From positions 3,100,017-3,164,016 of the forward strand of contig NC_081339.1 in NCBI RefSeq assembly GCF_022539665.2: DNA of 64,000 nt, written 5' to 3'. Both the position numbers and the translations under genes were made by a program. The DNA comes from Daphnia carinata (Eukaryota > Arthropoda > Branchiopoda > Diplostraca > Daphniidae). Positions 1-13,373 of this stretch are shown here, one piece after another. Below the pieces are notes generated by a model. That model was given only the letters and a program-made list of their open reading frames with translations. It searched no databases and was not told where the DNA came from. Positions within the stretch are counted from its first letter, which is position 1; the number at the start of each line of letters is the position of its first letter.

Positions 1-3000
1 ACACGGCACATCGATATGATCAGTTTAACGATAGGCACTATCTACGGATAGCAGCATCGAACTGGAACACGCAATCGGAGTCCTCGGTCGCCCACCACTT
101 GTACTGTTTTTGAACTTGACCAACCAATCGTTCCGGGGACGGACAGCGTTACGTAACGGCAGCAAAATTCGGCTGAAATTGAAAAGGGAAATCGCATGAA
201 ATCGCTTGAATGCACTAAGATAAACCTATTATCGAGTTGGTATGAGGGAAATAAGGGAACGCGCCGCATTCTAGGAAAGAGTGTGTCGAATTTTAGTATT
301 TCATGCCACGTTTTCTTCTGACGCTCGCCTATGAACTCTCAATTTCCATACATTAAACGTATTTCCTTTAGTTTTTTTTTTTTTTTTTTTTTGGATCCAC
401 ATGAAAAAAAAATAAAATAAAATTGGGGATGCAGCTCTAAATGAATTGACATTGTCGAGACATGTCAGCCATGACTGAAGGCGAAAATTGGGTGAAGAAA
501 AAGCTAAACCATTTCTTTCTTTTTTTTCGAGAATGGCTGCAAATGTATCCAAGGCGATTGGGGACAAATTCGCTGCAGATTATTACGAAATTTTCGCAGC
601 CTTACTCAAAAAAAACGTAAGAGACTATTGATCGAATCGAAAGAAAAAGTCGCCACAATTTATTTATTTCCAGCATCCATTAAGATAATTACAGGCTATT
701 AATTTGGGGATCTTAACAAAACAAAAAAACAAAAAACAAAAAAAAAACCAAAGAACAAAAGTAAAAATCTGCAGAGGGGAAAAACGAGCTCTTTTGTTCT
801 TTTAGCATTCCGGCCGGACGCGTCTGCGAGCGCAGCAGCAGCGTGTTTTTACAATCAAGTTATAGATGTGGAGGCCATTCGTTTTAGTTGTTTGCCGCTG
901 TCTGGCAGAAGCGAAATGAACTTCACGCTGATGGGGCCTGCAGGTCTTTATGCCGAGGGTGACTCCCGTTTTATGCTTCTAGCACTTGGCCTTTTATTTA
1001 TGTTTATTTATATCATTGGGTATTTTTTTTTTCGGTGGGTGGGGGGTTGGGCGACTCGAGTAGGCGGAAATGAAAGTGCGCGGTTGTCTCTTCTTCCTCG
1101 TCTTTTGTGTTGCATCCGAGCTACATCTGATCGCTCTGCTACGCAATGGTCCCTAATTTCACAGCCCAAAAGGCCGTCCAAGTTATTCATTCAAAAACAG
1201 GCAAAGCAAAATTAAAAATCGGTCCCTTCCTCAGTTTTCACTTTCTTTTTTTTTTCAATCAAGAATGATGCGATTCATCTGCTTTTCGGCTCTGAACGGC
1301 CAATCGTTTTCGCTAAATAAAATGCCTCAGCCGATAAACCATTTTTTGCTGTTTCTTGGCTCGAGAACCGCAAAGTAATGAAAACGTTTGAGTGTCTCTT
1401 CTTTCCTTCGCGCGGCTCAAAGATATTGCTTCCGCATGTTTAAAAAAAAAAGGAAAAAAGAAAATAGAATGAATATAAATATAGAGGCGAGAGACTACAT
1501 AGTGTATAAGGGACGAAAGCCTCGTTGTTGTGTCGACCCTCCACTGAATTTGCGATTGCCATTATTTCCTACCTGTCTTCGTCACGAACGATATTTATGA
1601 CTGCGACAGCCTTTTTTTTTTTTTTTTTAATGAAACTCAACCGGAAAAAAAGAAGATTCACACTCTCTGTTCTATATAGCCATCTACATTTGCAACGTCG
1701 AAGACCTGCTGCATTAAAAAAAAAAAAAAAAATAGTAAAACAAAATCCTTCCGTGCGCCTGAGACCCGCGGGACAATGTGTTTTCCTTACCCGATAGGAA
1801 TTTAGCAGGTAAAAAAAACACGGAAGATGCCAATAAAGAAATTCGAGTGCGAATGTTGATCACTGGGCAGTTCACGTTTCATCACTTCACACGGAACAAA
1901 GATTTCATGAAGTAATTGCGGTGTCGTCCGCGTAACTTTATAGTGCCATAAAAATGGGTGAAGCGCTTGCGGGAAGAGGCGCCAAGCAACTGGAAATATC
2001 ACGAAAACAAATTGACAGTGAGGCTACTGGAGTCCCGCGAGCAGCTTGCATGACACATGCGCTGTTTCCATGAATGCCGCCCCGCTCGAGGACCTTGCAG
2101 GGCCTATAGCATTTAATGCAATACACAGTATAAGAGTAGGGGAGAAAGGGAATCGTATAGACACAACACGGAGAAGATTAAATATGTAACCATCAGCAAT
2201 TCCTATGGTAGGCCGCTGAAAATGGTCGGTGCTTCTCTGAGAGAGATGAAGAGATCTCTCTTGAAAAAGTAAGTAGGCCAGGATCTTCAGCGCATAAGAA
2301 GATGGCGTACAGACCGAGATATTATTTATGTGACCGTGAAAAAAAAAAAATGTTGCATGTTCTTATATCCTAGGTTGGAAGGGCAGGAGCATTCTTATTG
2401 AAATAGACTGGCCGTGGAACGATATCATCGGCAGCCTTCCTTCCGGCCGGCTTATTCACAATATATATCCGATCTCTTCCAGCGTACATCTGTTTAATAC
2501 AATTTGTCCCGAACAGATTTTTATTTCTTCTTTTTTTTTTTGAGTTCGAACAGCCTCGAGTTATTCTTTTTCTGAAAAACAGGTTTTTGTGTGTATGTGT
2601 GTGTGTGGGATTTCGGCGAATTCTTCCGAGTTATATAGGGAAAGCGTTCAAAACATGGCGCATGAAACGCAATGAATTTTGCTACGAAATTGTAATTTGA
2701 CATCGATCGCACACACACATCAGCGACGAAAAAATATGCCGTTTTATTGGTACAAGGCAAATATGGCACCCGTTGCAAACATATGAATTATACATGGTGG
2801 CAATGAATTTGTGGGACAGGGTACGATAGGCCGTGATATGAAGCTGAGCTTGCCATTTCTCCGAGACACATCAGAAAAATAAATAAAAAATACCCATAGA
2901 AATGACGAATACATACGGCTATTATGAACCGTATGTATAGAGCGGCACTGTTACGTGACAATCAAATGGGAAAGAGGAAATAAAAGGCCTTGTCGTCTCC

Positions 3001-5766
3001 TCTTTTTTTTTCTTTAAAGATGTATCCGTTCCGAGCGGTCCGTTCGTGTTCTTTTGCACATATGTCTGTGTGGGGTAGTGTATCATTATTATGCAATATA
3101 TCTCCACTTTATCTATCTCCAACCGACAGATTCCATTGATGTTCCGCTGGAGTGGCCCATCATTTTGCTGTGGAACACGCAAGCCTTTGTTTCGTCATAT
3201 CGCACCAGCTGCGCTTGATTTGTTTTCATGTGATACAGCACTGTGATCGTAAAACGAAAAAAAAAAAAAGAGAACGGGCACGTCGTTCCCCATTTCCCAA
3301 CACTTCGTTTCAAGGACCAGCGAGAGAGAGAGAGAGATATTGTTTGCTGTGTTCATCCTATATATAGTCCAGCATTCGTCCATTACCACTAACGCTGCCG
3401 CAGAGAGAGAGAGAGGACTGATGAGTTCTTTCAAATCGTCTCAGCCGCTGAAAGAGCAACAGTGAACACAGAAAACGTTTCCATTAATTCGGCTCTTGAT
3501 TTGATAGTTTTTGCAAAGGATATAAGCTCTTTTGATCTGAATCCATATGCTATACGAAAATGCTAAACGCAATTTAAAATAGTTTGAAACTTTTTTGGGG
3601 GGCGAGCCATTAGGGAGAGGCGCTTGACAGATGCGTAATTATTCACCATCTCATCTAAATCTATCTCTATTAGAAAGATAAAGACGCACGCGTGTGTGTC
3701 AGCTCTTCCGTTTTGAGCGACACGCCGTCAATCGTCGGCTGATTGCATCGCCCTGATCTAATAAGAATGTGTTACTTGTGAAGCATCAGTTTGACGTGTG
3801 GAGCTGGCTTTCTTGAGAATTCCAATTTTGATCTATAAGAGGCGGACATTAAGTCTCTGCAATACACGATCGGCCCGGAATCAATGTACTGCACATAAAC
3901 GGAACAGGCTTCGTAATAAGAAGTGCAACACGATGCCTGAAGAGCCAGTCGTCAGACAGCGAACAGAAGCACATTATTTTTTTTCAGGTAATATTACGCA
4001 TTGAACTTTTAAGACCTCTCGAGAACCTTTTGTTTATAATCATCCCAGATTTAGGGCGTGGCTGCATAGTTCATCAACAGGTGACCTTTCCTTACTCTAC
4101 ACAATGCACGAATATTGAAACGTGTTTTCCTTCTTCCTTTAAACTTTAGTTGCCATCTGTAAATCAATGATGCAGATAGAGGGGATCGCCTAGGATATCG
4201 CTGCTTTCTACGCCATCTTACATGACAAGCGTACGAAATTTCGATTTCCAAGAATTTTTCACTTACATTTTTCAGATTCTTCGCAGAATAAACATAGTTT
4301 CAGCTTTTCCTCCATGTCCAGTTTGAATAACAATAGTTCTCCACACCCACAACTCCATTTTCAATGTTTACTTTATAAAGCTTGCATCCAAGGGCTTGTT
4401 GACTCGGAAAATTCTTGCTACACCTTATGAGAAAGTACGCCGAAATTCCGCCTACACTTGGACAACCACAAATCGACAACCTCCGTCATGTAGATGTACA
4501 GGCTGTATATAGCACACTACCATCTATTTCTAAAACCCATTTTATTTATCTCGCATATTGATCGGAGGAAATATAGCAGCTCTGTGTGGCTGCTGTTGGG
4601 CGTAGAGAGCCAAGTTTCTCGACACACTTTAATCAAATGTGCCGACGCCAGTTTGCCTCCTAGCTGGCAGAACAAAAACCGAGGAAGGAGAGGAGAAAAT
4701 CTGTAAAACCCCAAGAAAAAAACAAACAACGATGGCAGGTATGTATACGTTTTACGAAAAAAACAAAAAAAATTGATTCCACCGAGCACAAGGGTTCATT
4801 GTTGTTTCGCTACGTGCGTTCGTTTTTGTTATGCGGCAGCGTTTTTTTATGGGCTATTCTTATTTTGATTGATATTGACTATAAATTTTCAAATTACGTC
4901 CACTTCCTTTTTGTCTATACAAGACCAACGCTTCTATTTTTTTTTATTGAAATCTGAAGAAGGAATAAGAAAAAAAAAGTTGCTGGCTATACACTATTGA
5001 TTAATGGATGAATGGCGAAGACGCTACGTATAAAGAGATGCTTGCCCCTTTGAAGTTGGCACTTTTTTTTTTTTTTCAATCGTTATCACTAGCCAGAAAC
5101 CGCAGTGTAGGTCTTTGGTCTCATTTTCCGCTTGCCTTACTCTTTTTTTTTTTTGTTACAGATTTTTTTTTATTGTTGTATTTGTTTGATGTCCTCAGAC
5201 CTTGCAACTTGATCATTCCATCAGCAGCACAACTCCGCCTCTTGTTCAACCCACAAGGCTAAATCATCTACCATCATCCGTCACGATGTTCTTTCTTTCT
5301 TTTTTTTTTCCTTCCTTTCTTTTCTATTTTTAATGACCATAAGTTATTTTGAGTCTAACAAATCAAGAGATCTTTTATCATTTCTAAAGTTATCCCACTG
5401 GACTTTGTGCCACAATAAAGTAAAGTGGTTTCCTATCAAACTAAGAGCTTCGATCCGAAATTGAGCAGAGTCATTAATATTTATTGATTTACAGAACATT
5501 CTGGCTCTTTAGGTGTAAAGGTATCAGCCTTAGTCATCATCGTACCATAGTGGTGCAAACATCCATGAGAACCAGTGGACAGTCTTACATTCTTGCATAG
5601 GATCACGGTTTGCTTTTCTAATGCCAACCACGTTTGTTAAGCCACACGTTAAAGATATACCATCGGGTACAAAGAAGAGTAAGTGTTACATCTTTCATTT
5701 TGCTGCTAAAGTATTTTATTGATTATATATCATTGAATTCATTTAAATTGCGTCTCAGATAGGCAA
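1..5766. other. Intergenic, no gene supported
   Basis: I see no coding exon I can support in this stretch. It is A/T-rich with many poly-A and poly-T runs, GA microsatellites at about 3322-3336 and 3402-3415, and a TG-rich run near 2590. Short open frames here are low-complexity (runs of K, F or S) and lack splice-linked partners. The last few hundred bases may hold the 5' UTR and promoter of the gustatory receptor that follows, but no TATA/TCAGT pair stands out. Confidence 0.6.
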
Positions 5767-7110
5767 ATGGTGTCAGGATTGCGCCATCAAGGTTTTCGTG
5801 AAACAAAGCAAACTATGGCCAATATCACTCTGGAGGAAACATTACGACCTCTGTGGAAGTTGACTTACTACGGCGGAATTTTGTTGGATTGGTGCTGCCC
5901 AATCTCTGAAAATCATTCTCGTTTTTGGAAGGCTACGCGTTATATAAGCATTATAATGTCATTCTTCCTGATTCTTGCCGTTTTCGCATTTGAGCTCGCG
6001 CAATTATTTGTTGGAATCGAGCGTGCACTCAACGTTCATCTCATCATACTGAACATCGTTTGGTGTATCCCGGGAATCGTTGGTATCATCATTCAGGAGC
6101 AGTTCCTACGGCATCGGCGTGAGTTTCTCAGTTTCTTCAAAGCCTGGAGACGATTAGAAATTGAAATCACCAAGTTAAATCCATTGAACCCACACGATTG
6201 CATAATGTGCGAATCACGAAGGATGCATTTGGTGATGTATACCATTCACTGTGGCATGGCAATTGCTGGCATGATTTCGATCGGATTCGATATATTTAAT
6301 CGTCCGGATGCACCGTATTTACTCTCTTACTACAAGACTATTCGCGATTCAGTGCCACAGTTGTTGGTTTGTTTCGTTCACTTGGCTGTCATTTGCTTGA
6401 CTTTCATATTGCTAACTCTAAGTGACTTGGTTACGTCGTTCACTTACTATCACGCAGGGCTTGCTGTTGATCGTCTGGAGAGGGATGCTAGATTAGTATT
6501 TGCTAGACGTTTTAACATCGAGGACAAGCTGTTCATCACGGCTTTAGATGATAATAATCAGTTGGAGAATGCCTGTAAAAATTTATCCAAATTATCTCCG
6601 AGTGTTGCCGAAACTCGTGTAGGCCTATCCATTCAACTTATTTGGGCCCGTTTCGATAAGATAGATCAGTTGATTAATCAAGCTAATTCACTTTTCGGGA
6701 AGTTTTTAGTGTGCAGTCAAGGTGTGCAATTATTCATGATAACTGCTTTACTTTATTCAGTGTTTTATTATTTGGGAGACGCCCTTAGATTAAAATCGAC
6801 AGGCCCGATTCTTCCCTATGTCATGAATTCCCTGGGCATAGGTTTTCGTTTCATCTCTAGTATGCTAATTTCTTCACAGTTGCATCGATCGGTGGGTAGA
6901 TTTCGCATGTCTCTCAACTATCTGTTGGGCCAGCATTGGAATGAAATGAGCAAACAGGATCGGGACTTGTTGCGTTCTCTCCTGTCTCGCCTTTACACCG
7001 ATTCGTTAGCCGCTAGCCCTCTTGGCCTCTACAACATCACACCGTCCATCTTGCTCAGTGTTGCTGGCCTGGTAGTCAGTTATGTCATTGTTTTGCTTCA
7101 ATCAAAATAA
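5767..7110 (+). CDS. Gustatory receptor (insect-type 7TM chemoreceptor)
   Basis: Intronless 447-residue frame encoding a polytopic membrane protein with about seven hydrophobic segments (roughly residues 59-80, 90-112, 155-177, 195-220, 313-337, 348-366, 422-444). Length and layout match arthropod gustatory receptors, which are ligand-gated cation channels with inverted topology in chemosensory neurons. The C-terminal segment ends SYVIVLLQSK, matching the family TM7 signature T-Y-x(5)-Q with S for T. The long loop between segments 4 and 5, rich in charged residues, is also typical. A second Met at codon 17 (MANITLEETL) may be the true start; the first Met is the longest option. An unrelated multi-pass protein is possible but the TM7 motif makes it unlikely. 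The ligand cannot be predicted. Confidence 0.85.
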   Translation: MVSGLRHQGFRETKQTMANITLEETLRPLWKLTYYGGILLDWCCPISENHSRFWKATRYISIIMSFFLILAVFAFELAQLFVGIERALNVHLIILNIVWCIPGIVGIIIQEQFLRHRREFLSFFKAWRRLEIEITKLNPLNPHDCIMCESRRMHLVMYTIHCGMAIAGMISIGFDIFNRPDAPYLLSYYKTIRDSVPQLLVCFVHLAVICLTFILLTLSDLVTSFTYYHAGLAVDRLERDARLVFARRFNIEDKLFITALDDNNQLENACKNLSKLSPSVAETRVGLSIQLIWARFDKIDQLINQANSLFGKFLVCSQGVQLFMITALLYSVFYYLGDALRLKSTGPILPYVMNSLGIGFRFISSMLISSQLHRSVGRFRMSLNYLLGQHWNEMSKQDRDLLRSLLSRLYTDSLAASPLGLYNITPSILLSVAGLVVSYVIVLLQSK

Positions 7111-9340
7111 TTAGCAAACCTAGGCTTACAGTATCTAAAAACTCGAGCCTATCCGGACTTTTTTTGCGGGGTTTGTTAAATGCAGCTAAATACAACGGTC
7201 AATTGGACTAAAAAGCTGCGAGAAAATGCCCGGTGAAAACATTACTGTAGAAATGAATATATTATGCATTTTACGGTATGTTTTTACAGTATTTTTATTG
7301 CTTGGCTGTAACAGCAATTTTCAAAGTATGTGTGTTAGACATGCCTCATAATATCGACGAGTGTAAAACAAATACCTATACATGAATCGTAAATTCAACA
7401 AACGTAGACTTTTCAAGATACGCAGAGCCTTCAAAACCAATAAGCTCGTTCGTGTTAATATTTCATTCTCTTACCAAAATGCCGTACCGTTCTCTTTCGC
7501 GTTGTATTTCTAATTTATGGGGAAAACTGCATGGCACCTCTAATTGGTAAAAATATAGCACTCAACCGTATTGAGAATTATGCCAAATCCATAAATTAAC
7601 CCAACGTGTAAAACAGACATGGAATCAACTGAAGCGTAGTTGCTGCAGCTCGACTCATCTGACGACAAAATGTTGAGCCACGAATGAAGTTGGCGTTTGA
7701 TTTCTTGTGACATGTTACCATGTACTTTGCCTTAAATGGAAGAAGAAACGGCCTAATCAATGCCGGTTTTTTTGGATAAACTGAATCTCTTTGGTAGTTT
7801 AGATTGCTTCCACACAGCCCCAACGCGGTAGCAAATACATGTAAATTCTCCTTCCTATAGCCATTCATAGCTTTATTTTATTTTTCCCAATTCTTCCGTT
7901 TGAGCAAAGTTAATATCTCCGTATTTTACCAATGATGACGAGTAGATACGACAAAACAACATTTTTTCATTGGGTTACACGTTCTGCAAAATTTGTACAT
8001 TTTATACAACATTTCACGACAGAAGTTCTCTCGCGGCCAAGATATTCTGTCTGAAATGATTTATTTGGTAAGCTAAATGATTTATCAGTTTCCTGATGAG
8101 GATTCTGTCAAATGCAATTCTTGTGTTATAGTACTGTACCCACTACCCTACTAAACCCAACACCCAGTTTTTTCTGAGATTTTCCTCGATAGATGATGCG
8201 GTTTCAAATAAAAACCAGTTAGATACAGTTTTTACCGATAGATGGCACTATAGATGGTGCTTTAACATGCCGCCATTACTTTTGGCTCCATTTAGCTCTG
8301 ACACGTACGACATGCAAGTCGGTAATTTAGGCAATTTTGAATAGGACAACGTGGTGGACTATTAAATTGGATTATCAAGCAAACGAACGAACTTCTAATC
8401 GGTTCGTTCGTTCGCTTGTTATTAAGTCTAATGGTCCAGATGTGTTGCCTTTTTTTCCATTCAGGTTTCAGCCTGGTCCAACCTATACCCCTATCAGTAA
8501 TAAGACTACAACTGACCGCAGTGCAGCCATTCCACTTCTAGGGATATTACCCTATTTAGGGAGATTTAAGGAAAATTTTTGGAATCTAGGGTGCAGTTAT
8601 GGAAATCTAGGGTTTCCGGGATTATCCAGGGCCTATTGAATTTTCTGGGGATTTCTCGGGATTTTGAGATTTTTGGCCAAACCGCTGTTGCTTTTGGCGC
8701 TTCTATGCAACTTCAAAAGTAAAATGTTCCTCAATAAGAGCCACCAAGCGGACAATGGTGAACGGTACGCTTTTCAGAAAGTAGTACTGACTAGGATACA
8801 CCACGAACTCCATTTGATCCTCCAAACGTCTGTGCCAAACATATCGCACGCCGAATTTTTTAAGACTCAAGTCTCCGACTGAATTTCTGACAAGCACTTG
8901 ACCCAATTGCAAAAGCTGGGGAGAGTTCCTTGAATATATACGTAGGAATTACGAATCTATTTTGTTCAACCATGATGAACAATTTGTTGTTGAGACATGA
9001 TGAACCCGAGGCCTCTCACACAATTTTGTTATCTAGGTGAGCAACACACCGTTCATTGGGAAACGCTGTGATTCTCTTGAGGCTTTATAACGTTGAAAGT
9101 TCGATGACAATTATTTTTGGAAAAAACCATATCTTTATTGCTTAACTAAACACATATGATGGGGCAATCCGATGGTTTTATTTCCATAGCCAATTTAAAT
9201 TTTTCTGGTAACTTGTTTGGCTTTGACGGGCACTGAATAATTGCTTTAAAAATGTGTTCGATATACTGTAGTTAACTAAAATAACCCATTTTATTTATTT
9301 TATTTACATTTATAAAAATAATAAAATTTTTTTTGAAGCA
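7111..9340. other. Intergenic, no gene supported
   Basis: Downstream of the receptor gene I see no coding exon. The stretch contains one clear inverted repeat (8376-8418, listed separately) and locally repetitive GGGATTT/TAGGG-like sequence around 8540-8680. Confidence 0.55.
8376..8418. repeat. Inverted repeat / hairpin
   Basis: Two 17-nt arms, 8376-8392 and 8402-8418, are complementary with one mismatch around a 9-nt loop. The arms are built from AACG repeats, so this may have arisen by inversion of a simple repeat. No function is assigned. Confidence 0.7.
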
Positions 9341-9342
9341 AT

Positions 9343-9425
9343 GGCGTCTATAAGAATCGAACACGGACAGTCGACGTATGATCTCAGTGCTATACCACAG
9401 CGCCCTACCACAGCGCCACACCACT
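9343..9425 (-). repeat. tRNA-derived element fragment
   Basis: Read on the minus strand the segment has an A-box-like TGGCGCTGTGGTAGGGC and a B-box GTGTTCGATTC at roughly tRNA spacing, with a duplicated TGTGGTA stretch between. The acceptor arm does not close, so a tRNA pseudogene or SINE head is more likely than a tRNA gene. Confidence 0.5.
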
Positions 9426-9490
9426 ATTAGTCACATATTATATAGCTCCGGTATTGGAACGAAGGTCGATGAAAAATAAATTTGTTTGAG

Positions 9491-9770
9491 ATGTGCGGTC
9501 CTGGCACAGTGGTTACCACCTTCGCTTCGCATTCTGAAGGCCCCGGGTTCAAGTCCCGACACCGCCAACTTCCCCCCCTCCCTTTCCCTCCAAATCTTCA
9601 TTCAAGATACGCAAGATTCATCGGATTACGCAAGCTTCTACAACAGATCAAGACGCAAGATTCTAGGCCTTCAAGAAAGAAAAGAAGAAGAGAGAAAACA
9701 AGAAGAAAGAAAAAAAGAAGAGAGAAAAGAAAAGAGAAAAAAGAAGAGCCATGCCTACTATAAAGGGGCT
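9491..9770 (+). mobile_element. Probable tRNA-derived SINE with polypurine tail
   Basis: Positions 9494-9566 resemble a tRNA: A-box TGGCACAGTGG, B-box GGTTCAAGTCC, a 4-bp T stem and a partial acceptor (GCGGT with ACCGC). The pairings are off by one base from a canonical cloverleaf, so it is unlikely to be an expressed tRNA. It is followed by about 100 bp of unrelated sequence and then an A/G-only tract (about 9673-9755), as expected for a SINE body and tail. No target-site duplication was established. Confidence 0.55.
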
Positions 9771-9779
9771 AAATGGCAC

Positions 9780-10255
9780 ATCAAAAAAAAAGCCTTGCCA
9801 GGCTAAAAATGGCAAAAATAGCCTTGTCAGGCAAAAAATCGATCTGTAGTACTGTTCACTACCTTGAAGATCGAACCACAAGCTGAAAGGTAGAGAAGAG
9901 GCGATCGTTGAACGTAGGCTGTTCGTTAGCCTCCCCACGGCCTGAAAGACGGCTCGTGGATGCAGGCAGCTTATCATCGGGATATGTGACCCAATTCGCT
10001 ACCCGTAAGTTTTTGTTGTTTAAAGCATGAAGCATTTTTGTATCTATTAAAGCGTAGCAAAACTTATGAAAGATGTAGCAGACTTTTGTAAGTAACTGAG
10101 AATGTTTGGTAAAATATTATTTATTGAACAAGCTATATATAAGCTATATAACAATATAACAAGCTATATATAAGCTGGAGACCCGAGTTCGAATCTAGCC
10201 TCAGTCATTTCTTTTTTCCCTTTCCTACCGTAAGCTGGCACGCGCGGCGCTAGGT
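9780..10255. repeat. Short repeats and a second B-box fragment
   Basis: Two imperfect copies of AGCCTTGYCAGGC lie at about 9791-9830, and the first can fold back on itself. Around 10140-10180 the word AAGCTATATATAAGCT recurs. At about 10178-10196 there is a B-box-like GAGTTCGAATC without a convincing A-box, which is likely another tRNA-derived remnant. Confidence 0.4.
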
Positions 10256-10321
10256 TCCACTTTCCACTGTTTTTCCCACACATTTCAATTCTGCATTCGT
10301 TACCAAACAGTGGAAAGTGGA
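10256..10321. repeat. Perfect 17-bp inverted repeat
   Basis: TCCACTTTCCACTGTTT at 10256-10272 and its exact reverse complement at 10305-10321 flank a 32-bp spacer. A related GGAAAGTGGAA word occurs again at 10509-10520. It could be a terminal-inverted-repeat remnant or a foldback; there is no associated coding sequence. Confidence 0.7.
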
Positions 10322-13300
10322 GCTCGGTTTGGGGTATTACTCTGGCAATGCAGTTTTAGGCGCTGGAGGTATTGCGTTGACAGGCCGTTATTATAGTAGG
10401 CCATGTGAGTATCCCATGAAAGTAACAGGGATTTTTCTGGGGATTTTATTTTTTTAAAATAGGGATTTATGTCCCCAGTCTGGCAACGTTCTAGGGATAC
10501 CACTTTGCGGAAAGTGGAAACACTGCCGCAGTGTCACCGCGTGATAGAATATGAAGCTTTGATTTGTCGACTGTCGGCCATTGAATTGAAACTCATCAAG
10601 CCTGTCGTCAACTAATCATATCCATTGCCATTGTGATTACTAATTTCTTTCACCATTTAAGTTCCTCATGGTTGAAATATGATTTTGCAGGATGAATGTG
10701 GATAATGCTGATTGAAGTGCTACAGAGCCCATCTTCATTCCCTGCTCATTATACTGGCCATGAGATTGCCTTTCATGGTTTCTGATGTTACCAATCTGTT
10801 GCTGCTTAATATAGCATCAATACCTGGGTCTGGCGTTCCTTGGGAAGTTTTGCCTAAAAGGCAACTGTAAACATTGGAGTTCTTGGGTGAACAAACTTTT
10901 TTCTCAGATTTCTTCTTAGTTGCAGCAGCTATTTATCTACCATGTAGGCTGTTGGTCACAACTCAGGCATGGGGTTGGCAGGGTTTATATGCTACATAGT
11001 TAAAGGTATTACTGTCAATCACCTTGGTGGCAGTCCATATGGTGTAACATATGCCTGTTTTCTGCATGTTCAAGGTACAATTCATTGTTAGCAACTTTGT
11101 TACAATGTGAGGGTGAATAGGGATCACCATGAAAAGGTATTAGGATTTGAGGTTTTATATTACTATTGTTCTGAGCATGTTTGTTTTTTTGTTGTCTTTT
11201 AAACTTGCCAGGCTTTTAAAGTGTTGCTTTTGTGCATGCCCTAACTCCGGTTGGCTTAAGTGGACATCATGTTCTTTAGTGCCAATCAACACTGCAAATC
11301 TGTGTTCCAAGAAATGGCCTTGATTGTGCAAGATGAGTTCACCTATAGTATTTTGGACACCTAAATGTGTATTTTGAAAACAACTTATTTGAAAAAGTGT
11401 AAGTGCATTCATTGAATTCCAATTAATTTGGACAACAATCTTTGTTCTGGTTGGTTTAACATCCCTTTGGGTCTGTGCATTAAATCTCTAGTGCGACAAT
11501 CTCGTTACGACAATGTCTATTACGAAGCTAATCGGAACATCTAATCTGGGAGCTCACTGGTCGCTAGCAGGTATTATGTTATTTATGCAATGTGTCATAT
11601 GTAAGTGATGTCTTTTGATTTCTTTTTACAGGTTAAATAACATTGTTTTCCATAGCATAGTGCTTAAAGTTGGAACATATTGGAATAAATTGCATCCAAC
11701 AGTTGTAAGGTGACTTTGGTACACACTATCAAAGTTTGCTAATGAAGAAATACTTGAAGTAAGGTATTTCATACTTACACCTAGGAACATTGGAACAGAA
11801 TGCGTACCAAATGCTGTCATATCCATAGCAATCGGTATACTGCTTAGTTTCAAGAAATAACTTCTATAAAAGTATACCTGGCCCAGATGTATCTTTAGTT
11901 ATCTTTGATCAAATTGGTGATGGGTTTACAGTTAAACCAATCTGTGAAACTGTCGGTAAGCTTACAACAAACTGACGAATTCGTATCTAATTTATGTAAA
12001 AACATTAAGGTAAGTTTTGGCATAGTTATTGCAATACTATTTGAGTGCATTAATTGGAAGCTATTTTTCTTTTAGGTGTGGTTTAGTACATCCTTATTGA
12101 AGATTCCCTAAAGATTATTGATTTGGGATCCGTGATTGTTGTTTGGCCATTAGCGTCAAATAGATGCTGCGCTTTCGAAAATGGAATGAATACTTCTGGA
12201 AATGGAACAATACTCGCAGTACCCGATATATGTTCCAGGTGACCTATAGCTTAATTAAATAAACAAGCTCCTTACAGGAACCGAAAGTTGGTTAAAAATC
12301 GGTTATTGCTGTGAAGCTGGTGAAGTAGTAAGCTCTGTGGGACAAGCAACAGCTATACCTCAACGAGCATCGAAATCGTATTTGACGAAGAGGAGACTTC
12401 AAGCACTTAGTACAGTGATGGCTAGGGACGAGAAAAAGACTGCAGGTCGGGAAGAAATGAAATTACACGACGATCTTGGTGATGTATACTGAGTATTGGA
12501 GCTGCAACGCTTTTCAACAGCGTGTGGAGCAGTACTTGCGAAATCCCATCAATCGACTACAGATGACTTTTGCATTTGGATTCTGGTATCATTTTATTTA
12601 ATAGCTATTTACACATCAATCCTAATCGATTGTTGTTGGCCCATTTTTATTAGAAAGGATGTGTCGGTGAAGTTAATTCTACTTTCGTCCGCGCATTGGT
12701 GACATGTGTTATAAAGGTTCCCATCGAAGGCAACTTCGGGTTCCCTATCGCGTTTCTTCAGTTCATCTAGGCTTCTTCGTTTTCCTTGAAGTGATTGGTT
12801 GTCGTGGCATGATGTGAACGTGATCATACTGGCTCATCAACAGATCAGTTTAAAGGAAATTGAAGTTTGAAAGGTACTTGAGAATTTAAATTGTATTTAC
12901 TTATAACTTGAAGGCTTTGTCCAGCATCTGGTCCGTCTTGCACAGCGATCATCGAGGAAGAAACCCTGGGGAAGAGTTCTATGCCACGTTGGACTTGCTA
13001 TGCAGTTAAAAGTAAATCTGCTAGTTCTTCCGGTTGCATGTAGCATAATGCATTGGGCTTCTTTGGTTGCAATTTTATATCAACATTTATTTTGTTTTTT
13101 CTAATTAAGCCAAAGTCCGATCGTCATTCCAATATTTCAGTGAATGAGTAAATGCAAAAACTTGCAAATACGCATTAATGAGATATTGGAAAAAACTACT
13201 TCACTTTTGCAGATGGCTGGAGCCCGGATGGGAGAAAAAAATAAACGGCCGGATCTTTTTGTTAAACTTAAGCGTCATCCATGAAGCAAACCCTAGGATT

Positions 13301-13341
13301 GCTTGCTCAGGAAGTTGGACAGATTGAGGTATTACAAATTA

Positions 13342-13373
<32 letters not shown>

